Part shown: positions 31,600 to 39,659 of the stretch, in pieces
Layout: every line of letters begins with the position of its first letter
How positions within the stretch are numbered: position 1 is the stretch's first letter
Notes under the pieces: generated by a model
Databases searched by the model: none
The model's input: only the letters and a program-made list of their open reading frames with translations
What the model was told of the DNA's origin: nothing
Made by a program: the position numbers and the translations under genes
NCBI RefSeq assembly: GCF_015680705.1
Contig: NZ_JADNYP010000001.1
Coordinates: 1-64,000 of the forward strand
Origin: Pseudomonas fulva
GTDB lineage: Bacteria; Pseudomonadota; Gammaproteobacteria; Pseudomonadales; Pseudomonadaceae
Length of the DNA stretch: 64,000 nt
Direction of reading: 5' to 3'

Positions 31600-32457
31600 T
31601 CAGCGTGGCTTGCCCATGTAGCTCTCCAGCGGATCCCGGCCGAGCACGCCCTGGGCATTGGCCAGGGCGTCGATGAACAGGGCGAACAGCTCCGACTGGG
31701 TGCTGATGTCGAGTTTCGCGTAGACGTGCTTGCGATGGGACTTGATGGTTTCTTCCGAAACGCCCAGGCGCTCGGCCAGCGACCTGGTCGAGTGACCGCG
31801 CAGGATGAGCTGGGCGATGCGGCATTCGCGCTCGGTCAGCAAGGAGCAGCCAAACTTGTTCAGCGCGGCGTGGATCCGTTGCTCCCAGACGCGCTCGACC
31901 CGCCCGCCACGGTCCTGGTAACCGTCGAAATGCTTGCCCAAAACGGCCAGCACCCAGGGCCCGATGCAGGTGAACCGTGCCTTCATCGCTTCATCGAGTT
32001 CGTCGGTGAAAGCCAGCGAAACAGCCACGCTCAGGTCTTTTTCCAGCTGCAGGATGTAGTTGATCTCATCCTCGAAGTGCGAGTGCCGGTAGAACGCCAG
32101 GTAGTACTCGCTGAGCTTGAAATGATCGGGTGCCACTTCAGCCAATGCGTAGCATCCCGAGCCTGTGCCTTCGATACAGGCCTGGTAGAACGGATCGAGC
32201 AGATAGAAGCCCGACAGGTATCTTTGCACGTTACCTTCGGGCAACCAGGGGCCTGATCCGTCGCATTCGAACCATGCCGAAGGCAGGCCCTGATGCGGGT
32301 AGAGGTACACCGTGGTGGCCTTTACCGGGCCAACCTGGGCCAGGGCGTCGAACAATGCCCTGGCGAAGCCGGACGCGCCGAGGGCAGCGGTGACTTTCGC
32401 CATCGCCCCGAACCACTCGGTCGAAGACAGTCGAGTGCAATCCACCAATGTGTCCAT
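31600..32457 (-). CDS. LuxR-type regulator of the amine cluster
   Basis: A 285-residue regulator. The N-terminal 200 residues have no family I can name; they are rich in aromatic residues (LSEYYLAFYRHSHFEDEINYILQLEKDLSVAVSLAF) and may bind the inducer. The C-terminal LuxR helix-turn-helix is LLTERECRIAQLILRGHSTRSLAERLGVSEETIKSHRKHVYAKL. Start at 32457 (MDTLVDCTRLSS); the longer frame to 32715 would run through the operator copy at 32533. Flanked by the permease on one side and the flavin monooxygenase divergently on the other, it probably controls both blocks through the C/G-rich palindromes. Confidence 0.83.
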   Translation of the reverse strand: MDTLVDCTRLSSTEWFGAMAKVTAALGASGFARALFDALAQVGPVKATTVYLYPHQGLPSAWFECDGSGPWLPEGNVQRYLSGFYLLDPFYQACIEGTGSGCYALAEVAPDHFKLSEYYLAFYRHSHFEDEINYILQLEKDLSVAVSLAFTDELDEAMKARFTCIGPWVLAVLGKHFDGYQDRGGRVERVWEQRIHAALNKFGCSLLTERECRIAQLILRGHSTRSLAERLGVSEETIKSHRKHVYAKLDISTQSELFALFIDALANAQGVLGRDPLESYMGKPR

Positions 32458-32532
32458 CCGTCGTGATTGTCTGACACGAGGCCGACCGTGTCGTTTTTGC
32501 GCCAAGCGTGTCATGCGCAGCCAGGCCCGACC

Positions 32533-32552
32533 ATCCCCCTCAAGGGGGGTGA
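32533..32552. promoter_or_regulatory. Third copy of the C-rich/G-rich operator
   Basis: ATCCCCCTCAAGGGGGGTGA carries the palindromic core CCCCCT-CA-AGGGGG and the trailing GTGA shared with the two copies at 29751 and 29801. It lies 76 bases upstream of the LuxR start and 380 bases before the monooxygenase. Confidence 0.6.
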
Positions 32553-32822
32553 CATTCTTCCTTGAAAACCCCAGCGTGCGCCAGCCGGGAGCGCGAGTTG
32601 TTGGCTTTGCCAGGCAATCGAGCGCAACGGCGCAGGGCCGCAGGCAGCTCCGGCCGGACGATTCGTGGCGGCTCGCGCCAGCGATTTTGCCCACTGCCGT
32701 GCCGCGTCGACCCATGCAGCCCCCGAATTACGGGCTTGACAGCTTTTTCCTTGGCAGCAGCGACAAAAATCATAATTTCGCTGAACCCTGCCGCTGAACA
32801 GAATGTGATCCATGCCCCCCTG

Positions 32823-32851
32823 GCTGGCAGCGCGACCTGGCTGCTGCCAGC
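32823..32851 (+). promoter_or_regulatory. Inverted repeat in the monooxygenase leader
   Basis: GCTGGCAGC (32823-32831) and GCTGCCAGC (32843-32851) are a perfect 9-base inverted repeat with an 11-base spacer, 81 bases before the monooxygenase start. It could form an RNA stem in the leader or be a second operator. Confidence 0.35.
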
Positions 32852-32932
32852 TCGATAGACATCCGAAGGGGTTGCACACACAGCCAAGCCATGGCCGACC
32901 TGATTCACACCTGCCTTTCGAAGGACTCAGAA

Positions 32933-34210
32933 ATGCCAGTACAAAAAACACAAATAGACACGCTTGTAGTAGGCGCAGGCCAAGCAGGTATTGCCATGAG
33001 CGAACACCTGAGCAACCTGGGCGTCCCTCACCTGGTCCTGGAACGCAACCGCATCGCTGAAGCCTGGCGCACCGGTCGCTGGGATTCGCTGGTGGCCAAC
33101 GGCCCGGCCTGGCATGACCGTTTCCCTGGCATGGAATTCGACGATCTGGCCCCTGACGCCTTCGCACCCAAGGAGCGTGTCGCCGCCTACTTCGAGGCTT
33201 ATGCGCAAAAATTCAATGCCCCGATCCGTACGGGTGTGGAGGTCAAGGCGGTCACCCGTAATCTCGACCGTCCTGGCTTCACCGTGGAAACCTGCGAAGG
33301 CGTGATCGAAGCCAACCGGGTGGTCGTGGCCACCGGCCCCTTCCAGAAACCTGTCATTCCGCCCATCGCGCCAAAGGACGACGGCCTGTACCAGATCCAC
33401 TCCGCTGCCTACTTCAACCCCGAGCAGCTTCCACAAGGGGCCGTGCTGGTGGTCGGTGCAGGATCGTCCGGGGTGCAGATCGCCGATGAACTGCAGCGCG
33501 CCGGGAAGAAAGTCTACCTGTCGGTCGGCGCCCACGACCGGCCGCCACGGGCTTACCGCAACCGCGATTTCTGCTGGTGGCTGGGTGTGCTAGGCGAATG
33601 GGACGCCGAGACCGTCAAGAAGGGACGCGAACACGTCACCATCGCCGTGAGCGGCGCCCGTGGCGGCAATACCGTCGATTTCCGTGGCCTGGCGCACCAA
33701 GGCATGACCTTGGTAGGCCTGACCAGGTCGTTCGACGACGGCAAGGTGACGTTCCAGAACGACCTGGCCGCCAACCTGGCAGCCGGTGACGAGAACTACC
33801 TGTCACTGCTCGATGCCGCGGACGCCTACATCGCGCGCAATGGCCTGGATCTTCCAGAAGAGCCAGAAGCCCGTGCCAAGTACCCCGACCCAGACTGCGT
33901 CACCCATCCCATCCTGGAGCTGGACCTCGCCGAAGCGGGCATCACCTCGATCATCTGGGCCACTGGCTACTCGGTGGACTACAGCTGGCTGAAGGTCAAC
34001 GCCTTCGACGAGAACGGCAAGCCGAAGCATCAACGCGGTGTATCGAGCGAGCCCGGCGTCTACTTCCTCGGGCTGCCATGGCTGTCCCGTCGCGGCTCCA
34101 GCTTCATCTGGGGCGTATGGCACGACGCCAAGCACGTCGCAGGCCATATCGCGACCCAGCGCACCTACCAGGCCTACCGCGCGCCGGGCGAACGGCAGGC
34201 TGGCCAGTGA
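32933..34210 (+). CDS. Flavin-containing monooxygenase family protein
   Basis: A 425-residue flavoprotein with two dinucleotide-binding motifs: FAD at residues about 11-25 (VVGAGQAGIAMSEHL) and NADPH near 172-186 (VVGAGSSGVQIADEL). Between them is HSAAYFNPEQL, a loose form of the FMO identifying motif, and near the C-terminus IIWATGYSVDYSWLKV is the usual ATGY segment. FMO-like enzymes hydroxylate amines or sulfides at N or S, or oxidise ketones. Start at 32933 (MPVQKTQIDTLVVG) with AAGGA upstream; the longer frame from 32891 is less likely. First gene of a run with RidA, DUF1028 and ArgE-like genes. Confidence 0.83.
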   Translation: MPVQKTQIDTLVVGAGQAGIAMSEHLSNLGVPHLVLERNRIAEAWRTGRWDSLVANGPAWHDRFPGMEFDDLAPDAFAPKERVAAYFEAYAQKFNAPIRTGVEVKAVTRNLDRPGFTVETCEGVIEANRVVVATGPFQKPVIPPIAPKDDGLYQIHSAAYFNPEQLPQGAVLVVGAGSSGVQIADELQRAGKKVYLSVGAHDRPPRAYRNRDFCWWLGVLGEWDAETVKKGREHVTIAVSGARGGNTVDFRGLAHQGMTLVGLTRSFDDGKVTFQNDLAANLAAGDENYLSLLDAADAYIARNGLDLPEEPEARAKYPDPDCVTHPILELDLAEAGITSIIWATGYSVDYSWLKVNAFDENGKPKHQRGVSSEPGVYFLGLPWLSRRGSSFIWGVWHDAKHVAGHIATQRTYQAYRAPGERQAGQ

Positions 34211-34272
34211 GCGCCCCGCGCGCCGAAAACCTCTAGATCCACGGCTGAAAATCCACTAACAGGTAGAAAACG

Positions 34273-34698
34273 ATGGCGACTCATACCCGCATCCGGATGT
34301 TCAACACCAAGGCGACCTACCCGAACCAGTCGCTGGACAATGACCTCTGCCAGGCCGTGCGTGCCGGTAATACCGTCTACGTTCGCGGCCAGGTCGGCAC
34401 TGACTTCGAGGGTCGCCTGGTTGGCCTGGGCGACCCGGCGGCGCAGACCGAGCAGGCGATGCAGAACGTGAAGCAGCTGCTCGAAGAGGCAGGCAGCGAT
34501 CTGTCGCATATCGTCAAGACCACCACCTACATCATCGACCCACGCTACCGCGAGCCGGTCTACCAGGTGGTGGGCAAATGGCTCAAGGGCGTGTTTCCCA
34601 TTTCCACCGGGCTGGTGGTCTCCGGCCTGGCCCAGCCCCAATGGCTGATGGAAATCGATGTGATCGCAGTGATCCCGGACGATTGGCAAGCGCAGTGA
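34273..34698 (+). CDS. RidA-family enamine/imine deaminase
   Basis: A 141-residue YjgF/YER057c/UK114 protein. It has the family core VYVRGQVGTDFEGRLVGLGDPAAQTEQAMQNVKQLLEEAGSDLSHIVKTTTYII and the C-terminal GLVVSGLAQPQWLMEIDVIAVIP with the usual Glu. The arginine that usually binds the carboxylate of imine intermediates (R105 in RidA) is replaced here (PISTGLVVSG), as in many RidA subgroup members. RidA proteins hydrolyse reactive imines and enamines. The gene follows the monooxygenase by 62 bases, which suggests clearance or processing of an imine made by that oxidation. Confidence 0.85.
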   Translation: MATHTRIRMFNTKATYPNQSLDNDLCQAVRAGNTVYVRGQVGTDFEGRLVGLGDPAAQTEQAMQNVKQLLEEAGSDLSHIVKTTTYIIDPRYREPVYQVVGKWLKGVFPISTGLVVSGLAQPQWLMEIDVIAVIPDDWQAQ

Positions 34699-34847
34699 TC
34701 AAGCCGAGGCCGAGCTCCTAATCGCGCGCCACGAGTGTTCGTCGTGCCATTCCCGTTGGCGGAGCCGGCCTGCATTGGTCGCATGGATGGATGCCAACCG
34801 CATCCTGGCAAGGTCCAGCCTGGACCAATCAATTTGAGGTGCAGAAC

Positions 34848-35525
34848 ATGACGTTTTCCATCATTGGCCGCTGCGGCGAAACGGGACAGCTCGGTATCGC
34901 CATCAGTTCGTCGAGCATCGCCGTCGGGGCGCGCTGCCCCTGGGTCCGCGCGGGCGTTGGCGCCGTCGCGACACAGAACGTTACGCTACCCGCGCTGGGG
35001 CCGCAGATTCTCGATCTGTTGGAGGGACACCAGGCGAGCCCCGCCGAAGCCCTCGACAAGGCGCTCAATGCCAATGGCTGGAGCGAGTATCGCCAGGTGA
35101 CGGTAATCGACAGCGAAGGCAGGGTCGCCCTGTTCAGCGGCAAGCAGGCCCTGGGCATTCACGAGGCGGTTGCGGGCGAACAGTGCGCCGCCGCGGGCAA
35201 CCTGCTCTCCAGCCCCGAGGTGATCCGGGCCATGGTGCGAGCCTTCGAGGACGCACCGGGCCAGCTCGCCGATCGCCTGCTCGCGGCCATGCACGCCGCC
35301 ATGGCCGCCGGTGGCGAAGCAGGCCCGGTGCACTCGGCCGCGATACAGATCGTCGGCGACCTGGTCTGGCCGATCGTGGACCTTCGGGTGGACTGGGCCG
35401 AGCATGATCCGATCGGCGAGCTGACAGCCCTCTGGAGCGCCTACCAGCCGCAGATGCAGGATTACCTGACCCGCGCGCTCGATCCTACCGCGGCGCCGAG
35501 CTACGGGGTACCAGGCGATGAATGA
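34848..35525 (+). CDS. DUF1028-family protein
   Basis: A 225-residue Ntn-hydrolase-like protein of unknown function. Typical DUF1028 opening TFSIIGRCGETGQLGIAISSSSIAVGARCPWVRAGVGAVATQNVT, then QVTVIDSEGRVALFSGKQALGIHEAVAGEQCAAAGNLL. The start at 34848 has GAGGTG upstream; the frame from 34791 is too long. The 3' end overlaps the ArgE-like start by 8 bases. DUF1028 genes often sit beside RidA and amidohydrolase genes in amine or N-acyl amino-acid clusters, so an amidase role is plausible but unproven. Confidence 0.82.
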   Translation: MTFSIIGRCGETGQLGIAISSSSIAVGARCPWVRAGVGAVATQNVTLPALGPQILDLLEGHQASPAEALDKALNANGWSEYRQVTVIDSEGRVALFSGKQALGIHEAVAGEQCAAAGNLLSSPEVIRAMVRAFEDAPGQLADRLLAAMHAAMAAGGEAGPVHSAAIQIVGDLVWPIVDLRVDWAEHDPIGELTALWSAYQPQMQDYLTRALDPTAAPSYGVPGDE

Positions 35526-36675
35526 AGCATCGAGTCGCGACCTGCTGGCACGGCTGATCGGTTTCGCCACCGTCAGCCGCGATTCCAATCTCGGCTTGAT
35601 CCGGCACGTTCAGGACTACCTAGCAGGGCTGGGAGTTCGCAGCGAGCTCTTCTACAACGAGCAGGAGACCAAGGCCAATCTGTTCGCGACGATTGGCCCG
35701 GATGTGCCAGGCGGCGTGGTGCTCTCGGGCCATACCGACGTCGTGCCGGTAGACGGCCAGGCGTGGACGGTCGATCCGTTCCAGCTGACCGAGGTGGACG
35801 GAAAGCTGTTCGGACGTGGCGCGGCCGACATGAAAGGCTTCATCGCTTGCGTGCTTGCCGCCGTGCCCACCTTTCTTCGCGCCGATTTACGCTTGCCCGT
35901 GCACCTGGCTTTTTCCTATGACGAGGAAGTCGGCTGCCTGGGCGTGCGGTCCATGCTCGCCGAACTGGAGAAACGCCCGAACCAGCCCAAGCTGTGCCTG
36001 ATTGGCGAACCTACCGAGCTCAAGCCCGTGCTCGGTCACAAGGGCAAGCTGGCCATGCGCTGCCAGGTCAAGGGCGCTGCCTGTCACTCGGCCTATGCGC
36101 CTTACGGGGTCAACGCCATCGAGTATGCGGCGAAGCTGATCGGGCGGCTCGGCGCAATGGGCGAGGAACTCGCCGAGCCCAGCCAGCACGACGACCGCTT
36201 CGATCCCCCCTTCTCGACCATCCAGACCGGTGTGATCAAGGGAGGGACAGCGCTTAACATTGTCCCGGCCGAATGCGAATTCGATTTCGAGGTGCGCGCC
36301 TTGCCAGGTTTCGACGCCCAGCAGATCGCCACGTCGCTGGAACGTTACGCCACGCAAGCGCTGCTGCCACGCATGCGCGCGGTCGATCCGGATACCGACA
36401 TCAGGCTTCGACCATTGAGCGCCTATCCCGGGCTCGCCACCTCTCGTGACAGCGAGGCGGCACGGTTACTGGCGTCCATTTGCGAATCGGCGGAGTTTGG
36501 CACGGTAGCCTTCGGTACCGAGGGCGGCCTGTTCGACCAGGCCGGGATTGCGACGGTGGTCTGCGGGCCGGGTAGCATGGACCAAGGGCACAAGCCCGAT
36601 GAATTCGTCACGCTCGAGCAATTGGACCGGTGTGATCGAATGTTGCGTCGACTGGCCGCTCATCTCAGCGCCTGA
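35518..36675 (+). CDS. M20-family deacylase, acetylornithine deacetylase (ArgE)-like
   Basis: A 385-residue zinc metallopeptidase-fold enzyme. Metal and catalytic residues lie in LSGHTDVVPVDG (His and Asp), GRGAADMKGFIA (Asp), YDEEVGCLGVRSM (the EE pair) and LIGEPTELKPV; the dimerisation lid begins HKGKLAMRCQVKG. It resembles ArgE, which removes the acetyl group from N-acetylornithine, but Pseudomonas makes arginine by acetyl transfer through ArgJ, so a catabolic deacylase is likely. It overlaps the DUF1028 gene by 8 bases and ends the run of four. Confidence 0.83.
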   Translation: MNEASSRDLLARLIGFATVSRDSNLGLIRHVQDYLAGLGVRSELFYNEQETKANLFATIGPDVPGGVVLSGHTDVVPVDGQAWTVDPFQLTEVDGKLFGRGAADMKGFIACVLAAVPTFLRADLRLPVHLAFSYDEEVGCLGVRSMLAELEKRPNQPKLCLIGEPTELKPVLGHKGKLAMRCQVKGAACHSAYAPYGVNAIEYAAKLIGRLGAMGEELAEPSQHDDRFDPPFSTIQTGVIKGGTALNIVPAECEFDFEVRALPGFDAQQIATSLERYATQALLPRMRAVDPDTDIRLRPLSAYPGLATSRDSEAARLLASICESAEFGTVAFGTEGGLFDQAGIATVVCGPGSMDQGHKPDEFVTLEQLDRCDRMLRRLAAHLSA

Positions 36676-36680
36676 CGCCT

Positions 36681-36715
36681 CTGGCCACAGGTCGCCTGGA
36701 GCAGCCCGTGGCCAG
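36681..36715. terminator. Hairpin between convergent genes
   Basis: CTGGCCAC (36681-36688) and GTGGCCAG (36708-36715) form an 8-base stem between the ends of the ArgE-like and LysR genes, which face each other. No U-run is present on either side, so a bidirectional terminator is only a suggestion. Confidence 0.35.
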
Positions 36716-36730
36716 GGCCGAACCCGCGCC

Positions 36731-37648
36731 TCAGCGCTGCTGGCTCAGCTCGGTCAGGCGCTGCTTGCAGAAATCGATGAACAGTTGCGCGGGCTTGGTC
36801 AACTGGGTCTTGCGCAGCCGGGCGCTGGCCAATCCGGACATGGTCACAGGCTCGGCTACGTCCAGCATGACGACGGTCTTGCCGTCATAGGTGCTGGTCG
36901 AATGGGGCCGCGTCACCAGCAACGAGAAGCCGAACCCCTGCCCGACCATTCCCCTGACCATCTCGATCGAAGGCGAGCCGAAGACGATGTTCGGGATAAG
37001 CCCCAGCTCGTGGAAAAGGCTGACGAAGTAGGTGCGGCTGGGCAACACGTCCAGCAGGATCATCGGCTCCATGACCAGGTCCCGTAGCGACACCTGTGAC
37101 TGCCTGGCGAAGCGGTGATTGGCCGGCAGCAGCACGTAGGGCTTCTGAGGCGGCATCAATGGCTCGGTTTCGATGGTGTTGTCCAGCTCGTGGTCGTAGA
37201 GAATCGCCAGGTCGAACGAGCCGGCGGTCAGCCCCTGCACCAGCTCCTGTTGATCGCCATCGCGAATCCGAATGTCGACGCCGGGATAGAGCTGGCTGAA
37301 TTCGGCGATGAGTTGCGGCAGGTACAAAGGGGCTACCGTCTCGAAGCAGCCGATATCGATCTGACCGGTGACGATATCGTTGTCCGCCAGGGCATTCTGC
37401 TCGAATTCATGGGCCAGGCGCAGCAGCTCCTTGGCCTTGTGGTAGAAGCGCTTGCCGCTAGGCGTCAACGATACGCCCTGGGCGTGGTGGCGAATGAACA
37501 GCTGGACCCCGAAGCTTTCTTCCAGATTCTTCACTGCCGTCGAAATCGAGGGCTGTGCGATATAGAGCTGTCGGGACGCTTCGGCGACGCTGCCAGCCTC
37601 CACGGTGGTGACGAAATATCTTAGTTGTCTCAACGTATATGCAGCCAC
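36731..37648 (-). CDS. LysR-family regulator
   Basis: A 305-residue regulator. It opens YTLRQLRYFVTTVEAGSVAEASRQLYIAQPSISTAVKNLEESFGVQLFIRHHAQGVSLTPSGKRFY, a textbook LysR helix-turn-helix, with the substrate-binding domain from about residue 90. I prefer the GTG at 37648, five bases after GAGG, because it gives the normal LysR start; ATG at 37684 is possible. It is divergent from the PuuC-like aldehyde dehydrogenase at 37877, its likely target. Confidence 0.85.
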   Translation of the reverse strand: MAAYTLRQLRYFVTTVEAGSVAEASRQLYIAQPSISTAVKNLEESFGVQLFIRHHAQGVSLTPSGKRFYHKAKELLRLAHEFEQNALADNDIVTGQIDIGCFETVAPLYLPQLIAEFSQLYPGVDIRIRDGDQQELVQGLTAGSFDLAILYDHELDNTIETEPLMPPQKPYVLLPANHRFARQSQVSLRDLVMEPMILLDVLPSRTYFVSLFHELGLIPNIVFGSPSIEMVRGMVGQGFGFSLLVTRPHSTSTYDGKTVVMLDVAEPVTMSGLASARLRKTQLTKPAQLFIDFCKQRLTELSQQR

Positions 37649-37876
37649 ATCCACCTCGCAGGCTTGGCAGGCGCGTTCGAGCATGCCCGTGATGTCAGTC
37701 GATCAGGTCGAAAAGCCACCTTACCTCAACGAAGGCAGGCGAGTGGCCATCGGCTACAGAGCTTTTTCATATGACCGGAGCATATTTTTACTAATTTTCC
37801 TCATGCCGAGAGTGGCGCACCATCGCCCCGTCCAAATGACGAATGACCCTGCAAACGGTCGACATGGGAGTCCAGC

Positions 37877-39367
37877 GTGCTTGATCTCAGCTATTGGCAG
37901 CAGCGAGCTGCCAGCCAGCATTTCATCGACAAGGCCTTGATCGGGGGGCAACTGCTGCCTTCGCTATCGGGCGCCACCTTCGATGCGGTGAACCCGGCGA
38001 CCAACCAGCGCTTGGCCAGCGTGGCGGCGTGCGGCGAGCACGAGGTGGACCTGGCGGTGCGCACTGCACGACGCGCCTTCGAAACCGGTCCCTGGGCGCG
38101 CATGGCACCTGCCGAACGCAAGAAGATCCTGCTCAAGCTGTCCGGGCTGCTCATGGCGCACCGTGAGGAGCTGGCCCTGCTCGACTCGTTGAACATGGGC
38201 AAGCCGGTCATGGACGCTTATGAGATCGACGTGCCGGGCGCATCGCAGGTGTTCGCCTGGTATGGCGAGGCGCTGGACAAGGTCTATGACCAGGTCGCGC
38301 CCACCGCGCCCAACGCATTGGCTACCATCACCCGCGAGGCGCTGGGGGTAGTGGCTGCGGTGGTGCCCTGGAACTTCCCCTTGGACATGGCTGCATGGAA
38401 GCTGGCGCCGGCCCTGGCGGCAGGCAACAGCGTCGTGCTCAAGCCTGCCGAACAGTCGCCGTTCTCGGCACTGCGTCTGGGCCAGCTGGCCCTTGAAGCC
38501 GGTCTTCCGGAAGGTGTCCTGAACGTCGTCCCCGGCCTTGGCGAAAGCGCCGGCAAAGCCTTGGGCCTGCACCCCGACGTGGACTGCCTGGTCTTCACCG
38601 GCTCGACCCAGGTCGGCAAGTACTTCATGCAGTATGCCGCGCAGTCCAACCTCAAGCAGGTGTGGCTGGAGTGCGGAGGCAAAAGTCCCAACCTGGTGTT
38701 CGACGATTGCCAGGACCTGGACCTGGCCGCTGAGAAGGCGGCATTCGGGATCTTCTTCAACCAGGGGGAGGTCTGCTCGGCCAACTCTCGCCTGTATGTC
38801 CAGCGCACCATCCATGACGAGTTCCTCGAGCGCCTGATCGACAAGGCCCGCGGCTGGATGCCTGGCGACCCCCTGGATCCTGCCAGCGCCGCCGGGGCGA
38901 TCGTCGACGCCGAGCAGACGGGCCGAATCATCAAGGCCATCGAGCAGGCCCGCGCTGAAGGCGCACGGTTGCTGCTGGGCGGCGAGCGAGTGGTCATCAA
39001 CGGCTCGTCCAATTTCGTTCAACCGACCATCTTCGCCGGGGTCGGTGCTGCCATGAACATCGCCAGGGACGAGGTGTTCGGCCCGGTTCTGGCCGTCTCG
39101 ACGTTCGACACCGAGGAACAGGCGATCGCGCAAGCCAACGACAGTATCTATGGCTTGGCGGCATCGGTCTGGAGCGACGACCTCAACCGTGCCCACCGCG
39201 TGGCGCGCGCGCTCAAGGCCGGCACCGTCTCGGTCAACACCATGGATGCGCTGGAGGTGACCGTGCCGTTCGGCGGTGGCAAGCAGTCCGGGTTCGGACG
39301 TGACCTGTCCCTGCATTCGTTCGACAAGTACACCCAGCTCAAGACCACCTGGTTCCAGCTGCGCTAG
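37877..39367 (+). CDS. Aldehyde dehydrogenase, PuuC-like
   Basis: A 496-residue NAD-dependent aldehyde dehydrogenase beginning with GTG. It matches gamma-glutamyl-aminobutyraldehyde dehydrogenase PuuC along its length: YWQQRA, ALIGGQLLPSLSGATFDAVNPAT, PWNFPLDMAAWKLAPALAAGNSVVLKPAEQSP, FTGSTQVGKYF, the glutamate in WLECGGKSPN, nucleophile Cys300 in FFNQGEVCSANSR, and PFGGGKQSGFGRD at the end. It would oxidise the aldehyde left by the aminotransferase at 28306. It is alone between a LysR gene and the PotD-like gene. Confidence 0.87.
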   Translation: MLDLSYWQQRAASQHFIDKALIGGQLLPSLSGATFDAVNPATNQRLASVAACGEHEVDLAVRTARRAFETGPWARMAPAERKKILLKLSGLLMAHREELALLDSLNMGKPVMDAYEIDVPGASQVFAWYGEALDKVYDQVAPTAPNALATITREALGVVAAVVPWNFPLDMAAWKLAPALAAGNSVVLKPAEQSPFSALRLGQLALEAGLPEGVLNVVPGLGESAGKALGLHPDVDCLVFTGSTQVGKYFMQYAAQSNLKQVWLECGGKSPNLVFDDCQDLDLAAEKAAFGIFFNQGEVCSANSRLYVQRTIHDEFLERLIDKARGWMPGDPLDPASAAGAIVDAEQTGRIIKAIEQARAEGARLLLGGERVVINGSSNFVQPTIFAGVGAAMNIARDEVFGPVLAVSTFDTEEQAIAQANDSIYGLAASVWSDDLNRAHRVARALKAGTVSVNTMDALEVTVPFGGGKQSGFGRDLSLHSFDKYTQLKTTWFQLR

Positions 39368-39510
39368 ACAGCAAGAACCGACCGCCTGCATGCACTGCGC
39401 GGTTGCTCGAACAACAAGAAGATCCCGCTGTGCTGCGGTCTGCGCAGCGGCTTGGGGCCAACTGGCCCAGGGTTCGGACGGAAAGTCGCCGAACGGCGAC
39501 CAGGCAAGGC

Positions 39511-39570
39511 GAAACCAGGCGGGCAGGCGCGGCCCACCGCTTGCAAGTGGGCATCTCGATGCCTGGTTTC
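39511..39570 (+). promoter_or_regulatory. Nested inverted repeats before the PotD-like gene
   Basis: GAAACCAGGC (39511-39520) and GCCTGGTTTC (39561-39570) are perfect 10-base complements enclosing a second stem, CCCAC (39533-39537) with GTGGG (39547-39551). The structure lies about 90 bases before the binding-protein start, in a 292-base gap that holds no gene. A small GTCGCCG/CGGCGAC hairpin sits just upstream (39485-39500). It may be a structured leader or an mRNA stability element. Confidence 0.45.
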
Positions 39571-39659
39571 AACATGGCATGGTCGTGCAGGCACTTTTCG
39601 TGCAAAGCCCAACTGCCTCTAAAAAAAACACACAAAGACCAAAGATTGAGGGAGTTCCC

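Noticed and set aside
39276..39659. The longer in-frame start of the PotD-like gene, overlapping the aldehyde dehydrogenase.
   Set aside because: The ATG at 39660 has a strong ribosome site and begins a proper signal peptide; the upstream extension has none.
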